A DNA stretch of 64,000 bases from a bacterium (GTDB lineage Bacteria; Actinomycetota; Acidimicrobiia; Spongiisociales; JAENVV01): positions 1 to 64,000 of the forward strand of contig JAHEDI010000012.1 of NCBI GenBank assembly GCA_024641305.1, in the 5' to 3' direction. Shown here piece after piece: positions 33,992-42,322 of the stretch. The position numbers and the translations under genes were made by a program. Below the pieces are notes generated by a model that worked only from the letters and a program-made list of their open reading frames with translations, did not search any database and was not told where the DNA came from. Position 1 is the stretch's first letter. The number at the start of each line of letters is the position of its first letter.

Positions 33992-34974
33992 CGATCCGGA
34001 TCGGTCTGATCGGTCTTGGCAACTGGGGTCACAAGCTGGCCTCCACCATTGGGAAGCTCGACGGAGTCGATCTGGCGACATGTTTCGCCAGATCGATTGA
34101 CGCTCGTTCGGAGTTTGCCGAGAGCTACGGATGCCGCCCGGCTCATTCTGTCGACGATCTGCTCAGCGACGGCCTCGACGGAGTACTGGTTGCCACGCCC
34201 CACTCCACCCATGTCGAGCTTATTGAAGCCGTCGCCAGAGCGGGCCTGAACGTCATGGTGGAGAAGCCGTTGGCCCTAACGGCCTCGGGCGCCAGGCGGT
34301 GCGTGGCAGCCGCCGAAACGGCTGGTGTCATCCTGCAGGTCGCCCAGTACCGGCGCCGGCTTCCCGCCACCCGGGCCGTCAAACAGTTGATCGACTCAGG
34401 GGCCCTTGGGACGCTCTACCTGGTCGAGGGTCACTTCTCACGCATTTGGGGTCCGCAAACCGAACGGCCCTGGCGAGACGATCCGACCGAGTCGCCGGCC
34501 GGTGCGATGACGGCGCTCGGAGTACACATGGCTGACAACCTGTTGTATTGGGCGGGCCCAGCGGTTCGACTGAGTGCGTTGAGCAATCGGATTGGGTTTC
34601 ATGCGGGGATCGATGACATCACCGGGGCGCTCATTGAGTTCGAGTCGGGGGTGGTCGGGACCATCACCACGACGCTCAGAACGCCGAAGCTGGTCAATTG
34701 TGCGGCGCACGGTTCTCAGATCGTTGCCAGCAGCGAGATGGACGGGTTGCAACTGAAGACACTGACGGGGAATGACGATGAGGAGACCGACCGCCGCTAC
34801 GAGCCGTTCGACGCGGTGGCTGACAACCTGGCTCACTTTGTCGAATGCGTCCGTACCGGAAGTCAGCCCGAAACGGATGGGGCGGCGGGGGTCGCCGTCG
34901 TAGAGATCCTGGAAGCCATGGCCCTTTCGGCAGTCTCGAATGGAGCGACCGTCGAATTGGCCGATCTGCGCTAA
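33988..34974 (+). CDS. Gfo/Idh/MocA-family oxidoreductase (3)
   Basis: A 328-residue dehydrogenase with GTG start overlapping the enolase-superfamily stop (GTGA). Rossmann motif IGLIGLGNWGHKLAST, catalytic-lysine motif VMVEKPLAL, and a TALGVHMADNLLYW block where the family's His lies. The last four bases are shared with the end of the convergent PpiC-like gene. Pairing with a racemase/cycloisomerase suggests oxidation of an epimerised hydroxy acid. Confidence 0.88.
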   Translation: MTIRIGLIGLGNWGHKLASTIGKLDGVDLATCFARSIDARSEFAESYGCRPAHSVDDLLSDGLDGVLVATPHSTHVELIEAVARAGLNVMVEKPLALTASGARRCVAAAETAGVILQVAQYRRRLPATRAVKQLIDSGALGTLYLVEGHFSRIWGPQTERPWRDDPTESPAGAMTALGVHMADNLLYWAGPAVRLSALSNRIGFHAGIDDITGALIEFESGVVGTITTTLRTPKLVNCAAHGSQIVASSEMDGLQLKTLTGNDDEETDRRYEPFDAVADNLAHFVECVRTGSQPETDGAAGVAVVEILEAMALSAVSNGATVELADLR

Positions 34975-35939
34975 CCGCCGACGGAAGCTCCACCGATGAT
35001 CTGATCGACCCTGGTCGGGGGCACCACCGTCGGTACGGGCTCGGTTTCGGGCAGGATGCCCCAAACCCCGTACTGATCGGCAATCTCCACATTCATCGTC
35101 TGGAGGACCTCGATCGCCCAAACCCGGAACAGGTCAGGACCCTGGCGAGTGACGGCGTGTTCGATTACGGCGGGGCGAACGTCGCTGAGAGCGGGAGCAT
35201 CGCGTTCCACTACCCACACGAGATGGACGCCGACGTCGCTGGTGACCGGCCCGTAGGCTTCGCCGACCGGAGCGACCAGGACGGCAGCATCCATCCCGGT
35301 CGGGAGCGCGGCAGGTGCGGAACATCCGATATCGCCACCGGTTCCAACCCCACCATCCTCCCGCCCGACGAACGGATCAATCGAAACATCGAGGGCAACG
35401 TCGGCGAAGCCCTCTCCGGCGTCCAGGCGAGCTTTGGTTTCGTCATACAGGTCAGCGCTTTCCAGTTGAATCTGCAGGACGCAGACCCGGGCGTTGTCGA
35501 TCAGGTACTCGTTGTATGCCCTGTCCAGGTCGAAACCCGGTGATTCGGATCGCACGAGATGAGCGCTCACCTCGTCGCGTATGGTGTCGAGTTCCGATTC
35601 CAGGCGGATCCTGGCGGGCCGCTCATTTCGGGCGGCGAGACCCAGTTCGATTTCGTCTGGTGTACCCCACCGGGCAGTACGGCTGGCATAGAAAGACTCG
35701 ACCATGGTCTCGTCGAGGGAGATTCCGAAGTCGCGATCGGCCCTGGCGATAAAGGCGTCGTGCAGTAAGAGCAGGAGAATGGAGCTCGCCAACTCGTCTT
35801 CATTCAGTTGGCTCATGTCGACATGAAGGTTGTCGAGGGCGGTTTCGCTCATGGCGGTGCCGTCGAGGGTGGCTACTGAAGACGAGCCGCACGCAACCAG
35901 CGCAAGGCTCAACGAGAGGAGTATTGAGGCAAATCTCAC
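34971..35939 (-). CDS. PpiC/parvulin-like peptidyl-prolyl isomerase lipoprotein
   Basis: A 322-residue secreted lipoprotein. The signal ends in lipobox ALVAC (Cys about residue 17). An N-terminal SurA-like helical region (about 20-150) is followed by a parvulin-type domain (about 155-255: VCVLQIQLESADLYDETKARLDAGEGFADVA, GGDIGC and VTSDVGVHLVWVVERD). The motif residues are a loose match, so activity is not sure. It has two cysteines in IGCSAP. It is the last gene of the BadI-like operon, nine bases after the amidohydrolase stop, and could instead have its own promoter. Confidence 0.7.
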   Translation of the reverse strand: MRFASILLSLSLALVACGSSSVATLDGTAMSETALDNLHVDMSQLNEDELASSILLLLLHDAFIARADRDFGISLDETMVESFYASRTARWGTPDEIELGLAARNERPARIRLESELDTIRDEVSAHLVRSESPGFDLDRAYNEYLIDNARVCVLQIQLESADLYDETKARLDAGEGFADVALDVSIDPFVGREDGGVGTGGDIGCSAPAALPTGMDAAVLVAPVGEAYGPVTSDVGVHLVWVVERDAPALSDVRPAVIEHAVTRQGPDLFRVWAIEVLQTMNVEIADQYGVWGILPETEPVPTVVPPTRVDQIIGGASVGG

Positions 35940-35948
35940 GGGGCCACT

Positions 35949-36950
35949 CTAAACTCGGGGCCGTAGGTATCTTTCGGCGTTGCCAAAGAGGACTGCCTCA
36001 CGCTGTCCGGCCGTCATGGGGATCGAGTTGATGAATCCGACCGGGTCGGTCATTCCCATATCGAATGGGTAGTCGGTGCCGACCATGATGCGTTCCCAGC
36101 CGACCAGATCGGCGAGGAATCCCAGGGCCGCCGGTCGATGGACGAGACAATCAAACCAGAGTTGACCAAGAAGTTCTGACGGTAACTGATCGGGGATGTT
36201 CTGGCGGGTTACGGCGCGCTGGCTCCAACCGTGGTCCCATCGCCCTGCCAGAAACGGCGCAACTCCACCGCCGTGAACGAAGCACCAGCGAAGCGTCGGA
36301 AACTTCTGGAGCAGGCCTCCGAAGACGACATTGCCGATAGCGATGGTCGTGTCTGCCGGATTGCCGATCAGGTTGAACAGATAGTGGTCTTTGAGCCGCT
36401 CCTTGCCGACGACGTCGGCTTGATAGGGATGGACAAGTACCGGGAGGTCGGCTTGTTCAAGGGCCCGCCAGATGGGATCGAATTCGGGGTCGGCATGATT
36501 GCGACCGGCGATATTGGAATCGATCATCACACCGCGTACCAACCGGTTGGGCGCCCACCGGGTGATTTCGGCCAGGGAGGTATCGACCGCTTGCACTGGC
36601 AAACTGATCATCACGGAGAACGCGTCGGGATCCGTTGCGGCGACGTTCACCATCGACTCATTCAAGAGGCGGGCGAGCTGGCCTCCCAAGTCACCCGGTA
36701 GGTCATAGGGGAACACCTGGGGCCGGGCGCTGAGCACCTGGTGGGTGACACCCGAAGCAGTCATATCGGCCAACCGACGATCAACGCTCACCATCCCGAG
36801 CGGAACCGGCCCGTTGACCACTCCGGACGGATACCGGAAGAACATGTGATCGTCGTTGCGATCGATCAACGGGATGTTGTCGTATAACCGAGCCATAGTG
36901 GCCATCCCATCGGGATCGGCCACATGAGCGTGGATATCGATGACGCTCAA
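35949..36950 (-). CDS. Amidohydrolase-2 family (ACMSD-like) enzyme 2
   Basis: A 333-residue paralogue of the amidohydrolase at 29375. TTG start, with the codon overlapping the CMD stop by four bases (TTGA). Metal motifs VIDIHAHVADP, VLVHPYQAD, FVHGGGVAPF and VGTDYPFDMG are intact. The N-terminal region lacks the long insert seen in the paralogue at 37468. Encoded directly after a carboxymuconolactone-decarboxylase-like protein, it probably acts on the same pathway intermediate, with decarboxylation the likeliest reaction. Confidence 0.87.
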   Translation of the reverse strand: MSVIDIHAHVADPDGMATMARLYDNIPLIDRNDDHMFFRYPSGVVNGPVPLGMVSVDRRLADMTASGVTHQVLSARPQVFPYDLPGDLGGQLARLLNESMVNVAATDPDAFSVMISLPVQAVDTSLAEITRWAPNRLVRGVMIDSNIAGRNHADPEFDPIWRALEQADLPVLVHPYQADVVGKERLKDHYLFNLIGNPADTTIAIGNVVFGGLLQKFPTLRWCFVHGGGVAPFLAGRWDHGWSQRAVTRQNIPDQLPSELLGQLWFDCLVHRPAALGFLADLVGWERIMVGTDYPFDMGMTDPVGFINSIPMTAGQREAVLFGNAERYLRPRV

Positions 36951-37459
36951 CAGGCCCCAGCCACGTTCATCACGTACCCGAGCATCATGTAATACCCGAC
37001 CAGGGCAGCCAGTTCGACGACCTGTTCATTCCCGAGCGCCGCCTGGACCGCGGTGAATGTTTCGTCCGAGACGGTGCTCTCGGCGACCAATTCCGTGACG
37101 AAGCCGACGATGAGCTTCTCGGCATCGGTGAGTTGCTCGGCGGAGCCCTGGAGGTATCCAAGCGCCGTCTCGCTCACACCAGATCGTCTGGCGATTTCGA
37201 CGTGAGAGTCCCACTCGAACTGGCAGTTCGCCAACGTCCCCGCGGTGAGGATCGCCAGTTCTCGATCGTGATCGGACAGGCTCCCGTGGTAGCGGATTCG
37301 TCCCCCGAGCTCGGCGGCCGGAAGGGCTAGCCCCGGAGCGTGGAGCAGCACTTCGTATGGTCTGATCATCGAGCCGCGGCTGTTGACAACTGCGTCAAAG
37401 ACACCCAGCCTGGCGGGGTCGAGACCGTCTCGCTCCGTGTACAAAGGCATGCGCGCCAT
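36947..37459 (-). CDS. Carboxymuconolactone decarboxylase-like protein
   Basis: A 170-residue all-helical protein of the CMD/AhpD superfamily. The motif CQFEWDSHVEIARRSG has the Cys-x6-His arrangement of gamma-carboxymuconolactone decarboxylase relatives, with Glu-rich flanks. Reversible thiol chemistry would need a second Cys, which is absent nearby, so a peroxidase role is less likely than a decarboxylase-like one. The ATG follows GGGGAGATC. Neighbours on both sides are amidohydrolases, consistent with two-step decarboxylation. Confidence 0.85.
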   Translation of the reverse strand: MARMPLYTERDGLDPARLGVFDAVVNSRGSMIRPYEVLLHAPGLALPAAELGGRIRYHGSLSDHDRELAILTAGTLANCQFEWDSHVEIARRSGVSETALGYLQGSAEQLTDAEKLIVGFVTELVAESTVSDETFTAVQAALGNEQVVELAALVGYYMMLGYVMNVAGAC

Positions 37460-37467
37460 GATCTCCC

Positions 37468-38526
37468 CTAGGTCTCGATCTTGAAGAGTCGGGCGGCGTT
37501 TCCACCCATGACGAGTTGCCGGGCCTGCTCGGTAAGTCTCGCTTCGGCGAGGAACCCCAGAGGGTCGGTCGGACCCATGTCGAACGGGTAGTCGGTGCCG
37601 AGCAACACGTGGTCTTCACCGAACTCGTCGACGAGGTATTCGACCATCTTCGGCTCGAACACGGTCGTGTCGAAGTACAGGTTGTGGAGGTATTCGCTGG
37701 GCTTTCGCGAGATGTGATGGCGCATCTCTGGCCGCACGGTGTAGGCGTGGTCGGTTCTGGCGAAGTAGAACGGGAGGTAGCCACCTCCGTGAACGACCAT
37801 CATTTTTAGGTCAGGGAACCGTTCCCACACGCCGCCGAGGATCATCCGGGAGACCGCTACCGTCGATGCGAGTGGCATACACACGACGTTGACCAGGTAA
37901 TAATCGTCCATGCGCTGCCCGTCGGTGTAACCCTGGGGGTGCATGATGATCGTCATGTCGAGCTCCACGGCCTTTTCCCAGATCGGGTCATATCGCCGGT
38001 CGTCGAAGTCCCCGCCGTTGACGTCCCCACTGATCTCGAATCCGTGGAATCCGAAGTCACGCTGAGCTTCGATCATCACCTCGATAGCCGTTGACGGATG
38101 GTCCATCGGCAGATTCGCAACGGCTGCAAACCGGGTCGGGTATTGCGCAATCACTTCGGCGAAGCGCTCATGTTGGATCCGGCAGGCTCGCACGGCGTTC
38201 TCTGCGTCGAGCCAATAGAAGTATTGGGGCGGGACGATGGACAACAGCTGCATGTCGACGCCTTGCTTGTCCATGTCTTCGATCCGGGCTTCAGGTTCGC
38301 AGAACTTGTCGACCTGGGTGGCGCGCAGTTCTTTGTTGTAGCGGATGCTTTCGGGAGGAGAGAAGAAGCTACGTGGATCCATCTCCGGCTTGAAGAAGGG
38401 GTTGGCCAACTCTTGGCTGGCGGGCACCGACAAATGGCTGTGGGCGTCAATGACGATCGTTGCCGGCTTGGTGGCCGTGGTCGGTTTCCATTTCGGGCCC
38501 AGTTCGGGCCACCATTCAGTGGTCAT
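37468..38526 (-). CDS. Amidohydrolase-2 family (ACMSD-like) enzyme 3
   Basis: A 352-residue paralogue with a longer N-terminus. Motifs: VIDAHSHLSVP, IIMHPQGYTDG, MMVVHGGGYLPFYFARTDHAY and VLLGTDYPFDMGPTD. The ATG overlaps the upstream CoA-transferase stop by four bases. The sequence PPQYFYWLDAE (about residue 100) is shared in form with the paralogue at 44240 (YQYYYWADAE), so these two are closer relatives of each other than of the others. Confidence 0.88.
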   Translation of the reverse strand: MTTEWWPELGPKWKPTTATKPATIVIDAHSHLSVPASQELANPFFKPEMDPRSFFSPPESIRYNKELRATQVDKFCEPEARIEDMDKQGVDMQLLSIVPPQYFYWLDAENAVRACRIQHERFAEVIAQYPTRFAAVANLPMDHPSTAIEVMIEAQRDFGFHGFEISGDVNGGDFDDRRYDPIWEKAVELDMTIIMHPQGYTDGQRMDDYYLVNVVCMPLASTVAVSRMILGGVWERFPDLKMMVVHGGGYLPFYFARTDHAYTVRPEMRHHISRKPSEYLHNLYFDTTVFEPKMVEYLVDEFGEDHVLLGTDYPFDMGPTDPLGFLAEARLTEQARQLVMGGNAARLFKIET

Positions 38527-39722
38527 TGATCCTCCATGGTTATGGTTCCAGCTGCTACCAGAGCAGCTACTTCTGGTTCGGACAGCTGCAATTCGTCGAG
38601 AACTTCCCGGGTATGTTGACCTAGCCGGGGCGGGGCCAGCCGTATGTCGGGCGGGGTACCAAACATCTGAAAAGGTATTCCCGCCATGGCAATCGGGCCG
38701 AGATCAGGGTGGTCGACTTCGGTGACCATGCCACGGGCCTTGCTCTGTTCGCTGGCCAGCGCCTCGGAAACCCGATTGATAGGTCCGGCCGGGATTCCCG
38801 CCGGATCGAGTAGGTCGAGCCAGTCTGCCCTGGTTTTGGTCTTCATCACCTCACGGATCAGAGAATCGATGAGATCGCGGTTCTTCACCCGGTCACGGTT
38901 GCGGCCGAACCGCTCGTCTGTCACCCACTCCGGGTGGCCCACCAACTCGGCAAGGCGGGCAAACTGGCCGTCATTGCCGACGGCCAGCGCCAGTTCTCCA
39001 TCCGACGTCGGGTAGGTCCGGTAGGGGACGATGTTCGGATGCCCGTTTCCGAACCGGCCCGCTTCCTCGCCGGAGATGAGATGGTTGGAGGCCACGTTGG
39101 CGAGCATCTGGATACCGGCGTCATGCAACGACACCTCAGTCCGTTGACCCTTACCCGTGCGGGTCACCGCGTCGAGCGCACCCAGGATGGCGATGGTCGC
39201 CAGCATTCCTGTGCAGATGTCGACAATTGCCACACCGAGTTTCATTGACTCGCCCTCGGGTTCACCGGTAATGGCCATGAGGCCCGTTTCTGCCTGAAGG
39301 ATGAAGTCGTAACCCGGTTTGCCTGCTTTCGGACCGGACGATCCGTACCCGGAGATCGTGCAGCGGACCACCCGGGGGGCGTTCTCATCGAACCATTCGT
39401 CCGTGAACCCCCAGCGATCCAGCGTTCCGATCTTGAAGTTGTCCACAACGATGTCGGCACCGGTAATGAGCTTTCGAAGCACCTCGCGGCCCGCCTCGAC
39501 ACCCAGGTCGAGGGTTACCGACCGCTTGTTGCGGTTAACGCCCAGGTAATACGCCGACTCGGTTCCGGCGAATGGCGGCCCCCAACTGCGGGTGTCGTCG
39601 CCGCCGCCCGGCCGTTCCACCTTGATGACATCGGCACCCATGTCGCCGAGCCACATCGCGCACAATGGGCCTGCGAGAACCCTGGTCAGGTCAACGACTC
39701 TGCGTCCGTCGAGAGCACCCAA
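38523..39722 (-). CDS. Class III CoA-transferase (CaiB/BaiF type) 2
   Basis: A 399-residue CoA-transferase with TTG start, preceded by GGGGTTAGG. Signatures: VLAGPLCAMWLGDMGADVIKVERPGGGD read in parts, LGVNRNKRSVTLDLG, ADIVVDNFKIGTLDRWG and AITGEPEGESMKLGVAIVDICTG. The catalytic Asp is likely in ADIVVDN-downstream GEPEGE loop region, not determined. It lies 2 bases after the BadI-like gene, so this pair would activate an acid with CoA and then hydrolyse or cleave the ring-CoA compound. The neighbouring amidohydrolase overlaps its stop. Confidence 0.92.
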   Translation of the reverse strand: MGALDGRRVVDLTRVLAGPLCAMWLGDMGADVIKVERPGGGDDTRSWGPPFAGTESAYYLGVNRNKRSVTLDLGVEAGREVLRKLITGADIVVDNFKIGTLDRWGFTDEWFDENAPRVVRCTISGYGSSGPKAGKPGYDFILQAETGLMAITGEPEGESMKLGVAIVDICTGMLATIAILGALDAVTRTGKGQRTEVSLHDAGIQMLANVASNHLISGEEAGRFGNGHPNIVPYRTYPTSDGELALAVGNDGQFARLAELVGHPEWVTDERFGRNRDRVKNRDLIDSLIREVMKTKTRADWLDLLDPAGIPAGPINRVSEALASEQSKARGMVTEVDHPDLGPIAMAGIPFQMFGTPPDIRLAPPRLGQHTREVLDELQLSEPEVAALVAAGTITMEDQ

Positions 39723-39724
39723 AC

Positions 39725-40591
39725 CTAACCCCGGGCCTGGCGGGACGACTCGCTCTGGTTCTGCCCGGTGTTGAAGGCTTCCATGTACGTGTCGAGTTCC
39801 GCCTTGTTGCGCTCACGGAACTGATGGAAGTCGGCGGGACGCTTCTCAAGGAAGGCGTTCATGCCTTCAAGGGACTCTTCGGTGCCCCAAATGTTGGCGA
39901 GCAACTCCATGCCATGTTGCCAGGCCGGGTAGAGGGCGTCTGAGTCATAATTCAGCGCGACCTTCGTGGCCCGGATCGTCGCCGAGCTGTAGCTCTTGAT
40001 CTGGGCGACCACTTCCTCGACTCTGCCGAGCAGGTCGGCGGCCGGAACCGATTCGTTGGCGAGGCCGATTTGAGCAGCCTCTTTGCCCGAGTAGCGCTTG
40101 CACAGGAAGATCATTTCTTTGGCGCGCCGCTCGCCGATGAGTTTGCCGATGTATTGGGTGGCGCCGACCGTCGGGCACGCCCCCACCCTGGCGCCCGTCT
40201 GACCGAAGATTGAGTCGTCGGCGGCAATGACCAGATCGCACCAGAGCATCAATTCGTGACCGCCTCCTACGCAGGCACCCTCGACCATGGCGACGACCGG
40301 GATGGGGAGGTTCCGGCAGGTCATGGCTACTTTCTGCATCCGGTCGTTCCACATGGCCGAGTTGGCCTTGTTGAGTTTCATCATGGCGTGGAAGTCCCCG
40401 CCGGCGGAGAAGTGCCCGTCTACTCCGTAGATGACTGCGGCCACGATGGTGGGATCTTCGCGGGTCGAGTTCAAGGCGTCGGCGATCTCGTCGAGGGTCT
40501 GTTCCCGGAACGCATTGCGTACTTCGGGTCGGTTGATGCCGATCCAGGCTGCGTCATTGCGGACCTCGTAGACGATCTCTGAATAAGTCAT
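39725..40591 (-). CDS. Enoyl-CoA hydratase-family enzyme, BadI/MenB-like
   Basis: A 288-residue crotonase-fold protein; the start is MTYSEIVYEVRND at 40591, since the longer frame runs into the divergent transporter. Crotonase motifs: HFSAGGDFHAM (oxyanion loop), GACVGGGHELMLWCDL. The blocks EVRNDAAWIGINRPEVRNAFR, IFGQTGARVGA, CKRYSGKEAAQIGLAN and TEESLEGMNAFLEKR are strikingly like 2-ketocyclohexanecarboxyl-CoA hydrolase (BadI) and the related naphthoate synthase MenB. That suggests hydrolytic or Dieckmann-type chemistry on a ring-CoA thioester rather than simple hydration. It is the first gene of the minus operon, across site d. Confidence 0.88.
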   Translation of the reverse strand: MTYSEIVYEVRNDAAWIGINRPEVRNAFREQTLDEIADALNSTREDPTIVAAVIYGVDGHFSAGGDFHAMMKLNKANSAMWNDRMQKVAMTCRNLPIPVVAMVEGACVGGGHELMLWCDLVIAADDSIFGQTGARVGACPTVGATQYIGKLIGERRAKEMIFLCKRYSGKEAAQIGLANESVPAADLLGRVEEVVAQIKSYSSATIRATKVALNYDSDALYPAWQHGMELLANIWGTEESLEGMNAFLEKRPADFHQFRERNKAELDTYMEAFNTGQNQSESSRQARG

Positions 40592-40626
40592 GCTCTCCTC
40601 GATTTCCCTCGCTTGGGGCCAAAGTA

Positions 40627-40640
40627 TATATTTTATAGGA
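40627..40640 (+). promoter_or_regulatory. Operator-like site d
   Basis: TATATTTTATAGGA is a weaker version of the 14-mer, within AAGTATATATTTTATAGG. It is 35 bases upstream of the BadI-like ATG (minus strand) and 74 bases upstream of the transporter ATG (plus). It closely resembles site e (TATATTTTGTAAGA). Confidence 0.4.
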
Positions 40641-40714
40641 ACGGGCTGAATCCGGACTCGGGGTTTACTCTCGTCACCCGATCTGGTGTGCTCGTTCCGA
40701 ACCACGAGGTACAC

Positions 40715-41950
40715 ATGAGCTGGTCTCCCACGCGACCCTTCGGATCTGCCGGTAGTCGCAATGAGCGGCTGGCCATTGCCATCGCCGTGGGAGCCATGGG
40801 CACCCTGGGTTTCTCGGTTACCTCTCCGATCCTGCCCGACCTGGCCGAGGCGTTTGGCGTCTCTCGGGGCGACATCGGCCTGGTTCAGGCCGCCGTGTCG
40901 ATTCCCGGGATTCTTTTTTCGGCACTGATCGGCTACTTCGCCGATCGGTTCGGGCGTCGACGGGTCGTTCTGACGGCCCTGACCATCTTTTCGATCTTTG
41001 GAGTGGGAGGCTTCTTCGCCAGGACTTTTTGGGGTCTGGTGGCGATGCGGTTTTGCCAAGGAATCGGAACGTCGGGCATCCTCGGTCTGGGGATTGTGCT
41101 CATCGGTGATGCCTTTGAGGGCCGGGCGAGAACCAGGGCTATGGGCATCAATATCACCGGCGTCACGCTGATGTCGATGACCGGGCCGATCATCTCCGGC
41201 CAGTTGGCCCTGGGGGGAACCTTCCGGCCTTTTCTCATATTTCTGATCGGCGTCCCCCTGTTGGCCTGGGCAACTCGCATGCCTTCGGACCCTCGTAGGG
41301 AGGCCGTTGCCCCACCCTTCGGGCATCTGGTCGATGCTTTGAGGGGTATGAAGGTGTCGGGCCGGTTGCGTGACTATCTGGGCTTGCTGGGCACGACCCT
41401 GGTGGCGGTGTTCATCCTGCACGGGTTGGGCCTCACCGTCTCGCCACTGTTTCTGGATCTCGAGTTCGGGGTCCCGGTCGACGTGCGCGGGTTCATCGTG
41501 GCGTCATTCCAGTTTGGCACCATCCTCGTGGCGCTCCAGGTCGGTCGGATTCTCGCCAGGATTGGCGGTCGCAAGATGATGACCATTGCCTTCGCGATGA
41601 TGGCGGTGGGCTCGGGAGTAGCTGCCCTCGCCGCCGCACCGTGGCATATTGCGCTGGGATTAGGTATCGCCGGCTTCGGTTTTGGAATGTTCGTGCCGGT
41701 TGCTCAGTCCTTCGCTTCCTTGGTGGGAACCGATCAATATCGCGGGCTGACGGTCCTGATGTGGGTGACCGTGGTCAGAATCGCCCAGGTGATCGGCCCA
41801 CAGGTCGGTTCTCGCATGACCGACGGCGCCGGTCCTCGTTGGGCATTCGGTCTGGCGGCTTTGGCGATGGGCGTGATCGCCCTGGCCTGGATACCTCTAC
41901 GACGTCGCATCAATCGCGGAGTCGCAGGTAGAGCCCTCACCACCGAATAG
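40715..41950 (+). CDS. MFS transporter (2)
   Basis: A 411-residue 12-helix transporter. The ATG of MSWSPTRPFGSAG follows ACGAGGT; the frame continues upstream through the promoter without a good start. The loop 2-3 motif is ALIGYFADRFGRRRVVLTA, giving the D-R-x-G-R-R signature. The C-terminus is basic and cytoplasmic. It is divergent from the BadI-like operon and shares site d, so it probably imports the ring compound or exports a by-product. Confidence 0.9.
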   Translation: MSWSPTRPFGSAGSRNERLAIAIAVGAMGTLGFSVTSPILPDLAEAFGVSRGDIGLVQAAVSIPGILFSALIGYFADRFGRRRVVLTALTIFSIFGVGGFFARTFWGLVAMRFCQGIGTSGILGLGIVLIGDAFEGRARTRAMGINITGVTLMSMTGPIISGQLALGGTFRPFLIFLIGVPLLAWATRMPSDPRREAVAPPFGHLVDALRGMKVSGRLRDYLGLLGTTLVAVFILHGLGLTVSPLFLDLEFGVPVDVRGFIVASFQFGTILVALQVGRILARIGGRKMMTIAFAMMAVGSGVAALAAAPWHIALGLGIAGFGFGMFVPVAQSFASLVGTDQYRGLTVLMWVTVVRIAQVIGPQVGSRMTDGAGPRWAFGLAALAMGVIALAWIPLRRRINRGVAGRALTTE

Positions 41951-41962
41951 CTCAATACCGGT

Positions 41963-42148
41963 TCAGGCTCCTGCCTTGACCATCTCGCTTCCGATGTCGG
42001 AGTAGGTGCCTGAGAGCTCATTACCGACAAAGGCAACGGCTGTCATGGCGACTACGGCGATGAGAACTACCAGAATGCCGTACTCGGCGAGATTGGCGCC
42101 GGTTTCGGTCTTGAGGATGGCCATCTTGACCATAAGCTTGTCATACAT
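41963..42148 (-). CDS. Flp-type pilin, isolated gene
   Basis: A 61-residue type IVb prepilin. A short leader (about residues 1-18) ends in the G/ANLAEYGI processing site; the mature part starts with the Glu and Tyr typical of Flp pilins, then a 20-residue hydrophobic helix (GILVVLIAVVAMTAVAFVG). The ATG follows AGGGGGC. Tad assembly genes (prepilin peptidase, ATPase, TadB/C, secretin) are not in the window, so assembly would rely on genes elsewhere. It converges on the MFS gene with 12 bases between stops. Confidence 0.85.
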   Translation of the reverse strand: MYDKLMVKMAILKTETGANLAEYGILVVLIAVVAMTAVAFVGNELSGTYSDIGSEMVKAGA

Positions 42149-42183
42149 AGGAATTTGCCCCCTGGCCTTATTTGATTACTTCA

Positions 42184-42212
42184 GCAAAATACCACGGAGA
42201 GTGGTATTTTGC
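42184..42212. terminator. 12-bp perfect hairpin before the pilin gene
   Basis: GCAAAATACCAC (42184-42195) and GTGGTATTTTGC (42201-42212) are perfectly complementary, with loop GGAGA. It lies 36 bases upstream of the pilin ATG and 111 bases past the end of the HIBADH gene on the same strand. It could end HIBADH transcription or be a regulatory site for the pilin; no T-tract follows outside the stem. Confidence 0.45.
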
Positions 42213-42257
42213 CATGGGTCGCTCGACCCATTCAGGGGGCAAACGCCCAGATTGGAC

Positions 42258-42308
42258 CGACGAGCGTGCATACGATTCGCATAATGGAGTCTGGATGCAC
42301 AGTCGTCG
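42258..42308. repeat. Dispersed inverted repeat, copy C
   Basis: CGACGAGCGTGCAT (42258-42271) pairs with ATGCACAGTCGTCG (42295-42308) with two mismatches in 14. The minus-strand core GTGCATCCAGACTC (42287-42300) is shared with copies A and B. It lies just past the HIBADH stop codon (42323). It is the most diverged copy. Confidence 0.65.
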
Positions 42309-42322
42309 TACGAAAGTGGTGG

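Noticed and set aside
40591..41422. An N-terminal extension of the BadI-like protein by about 277 residues.
   Set aside because: It is antisense to the MFS gene; the ATG at 40591 starts the typical crotonase N-terminus.
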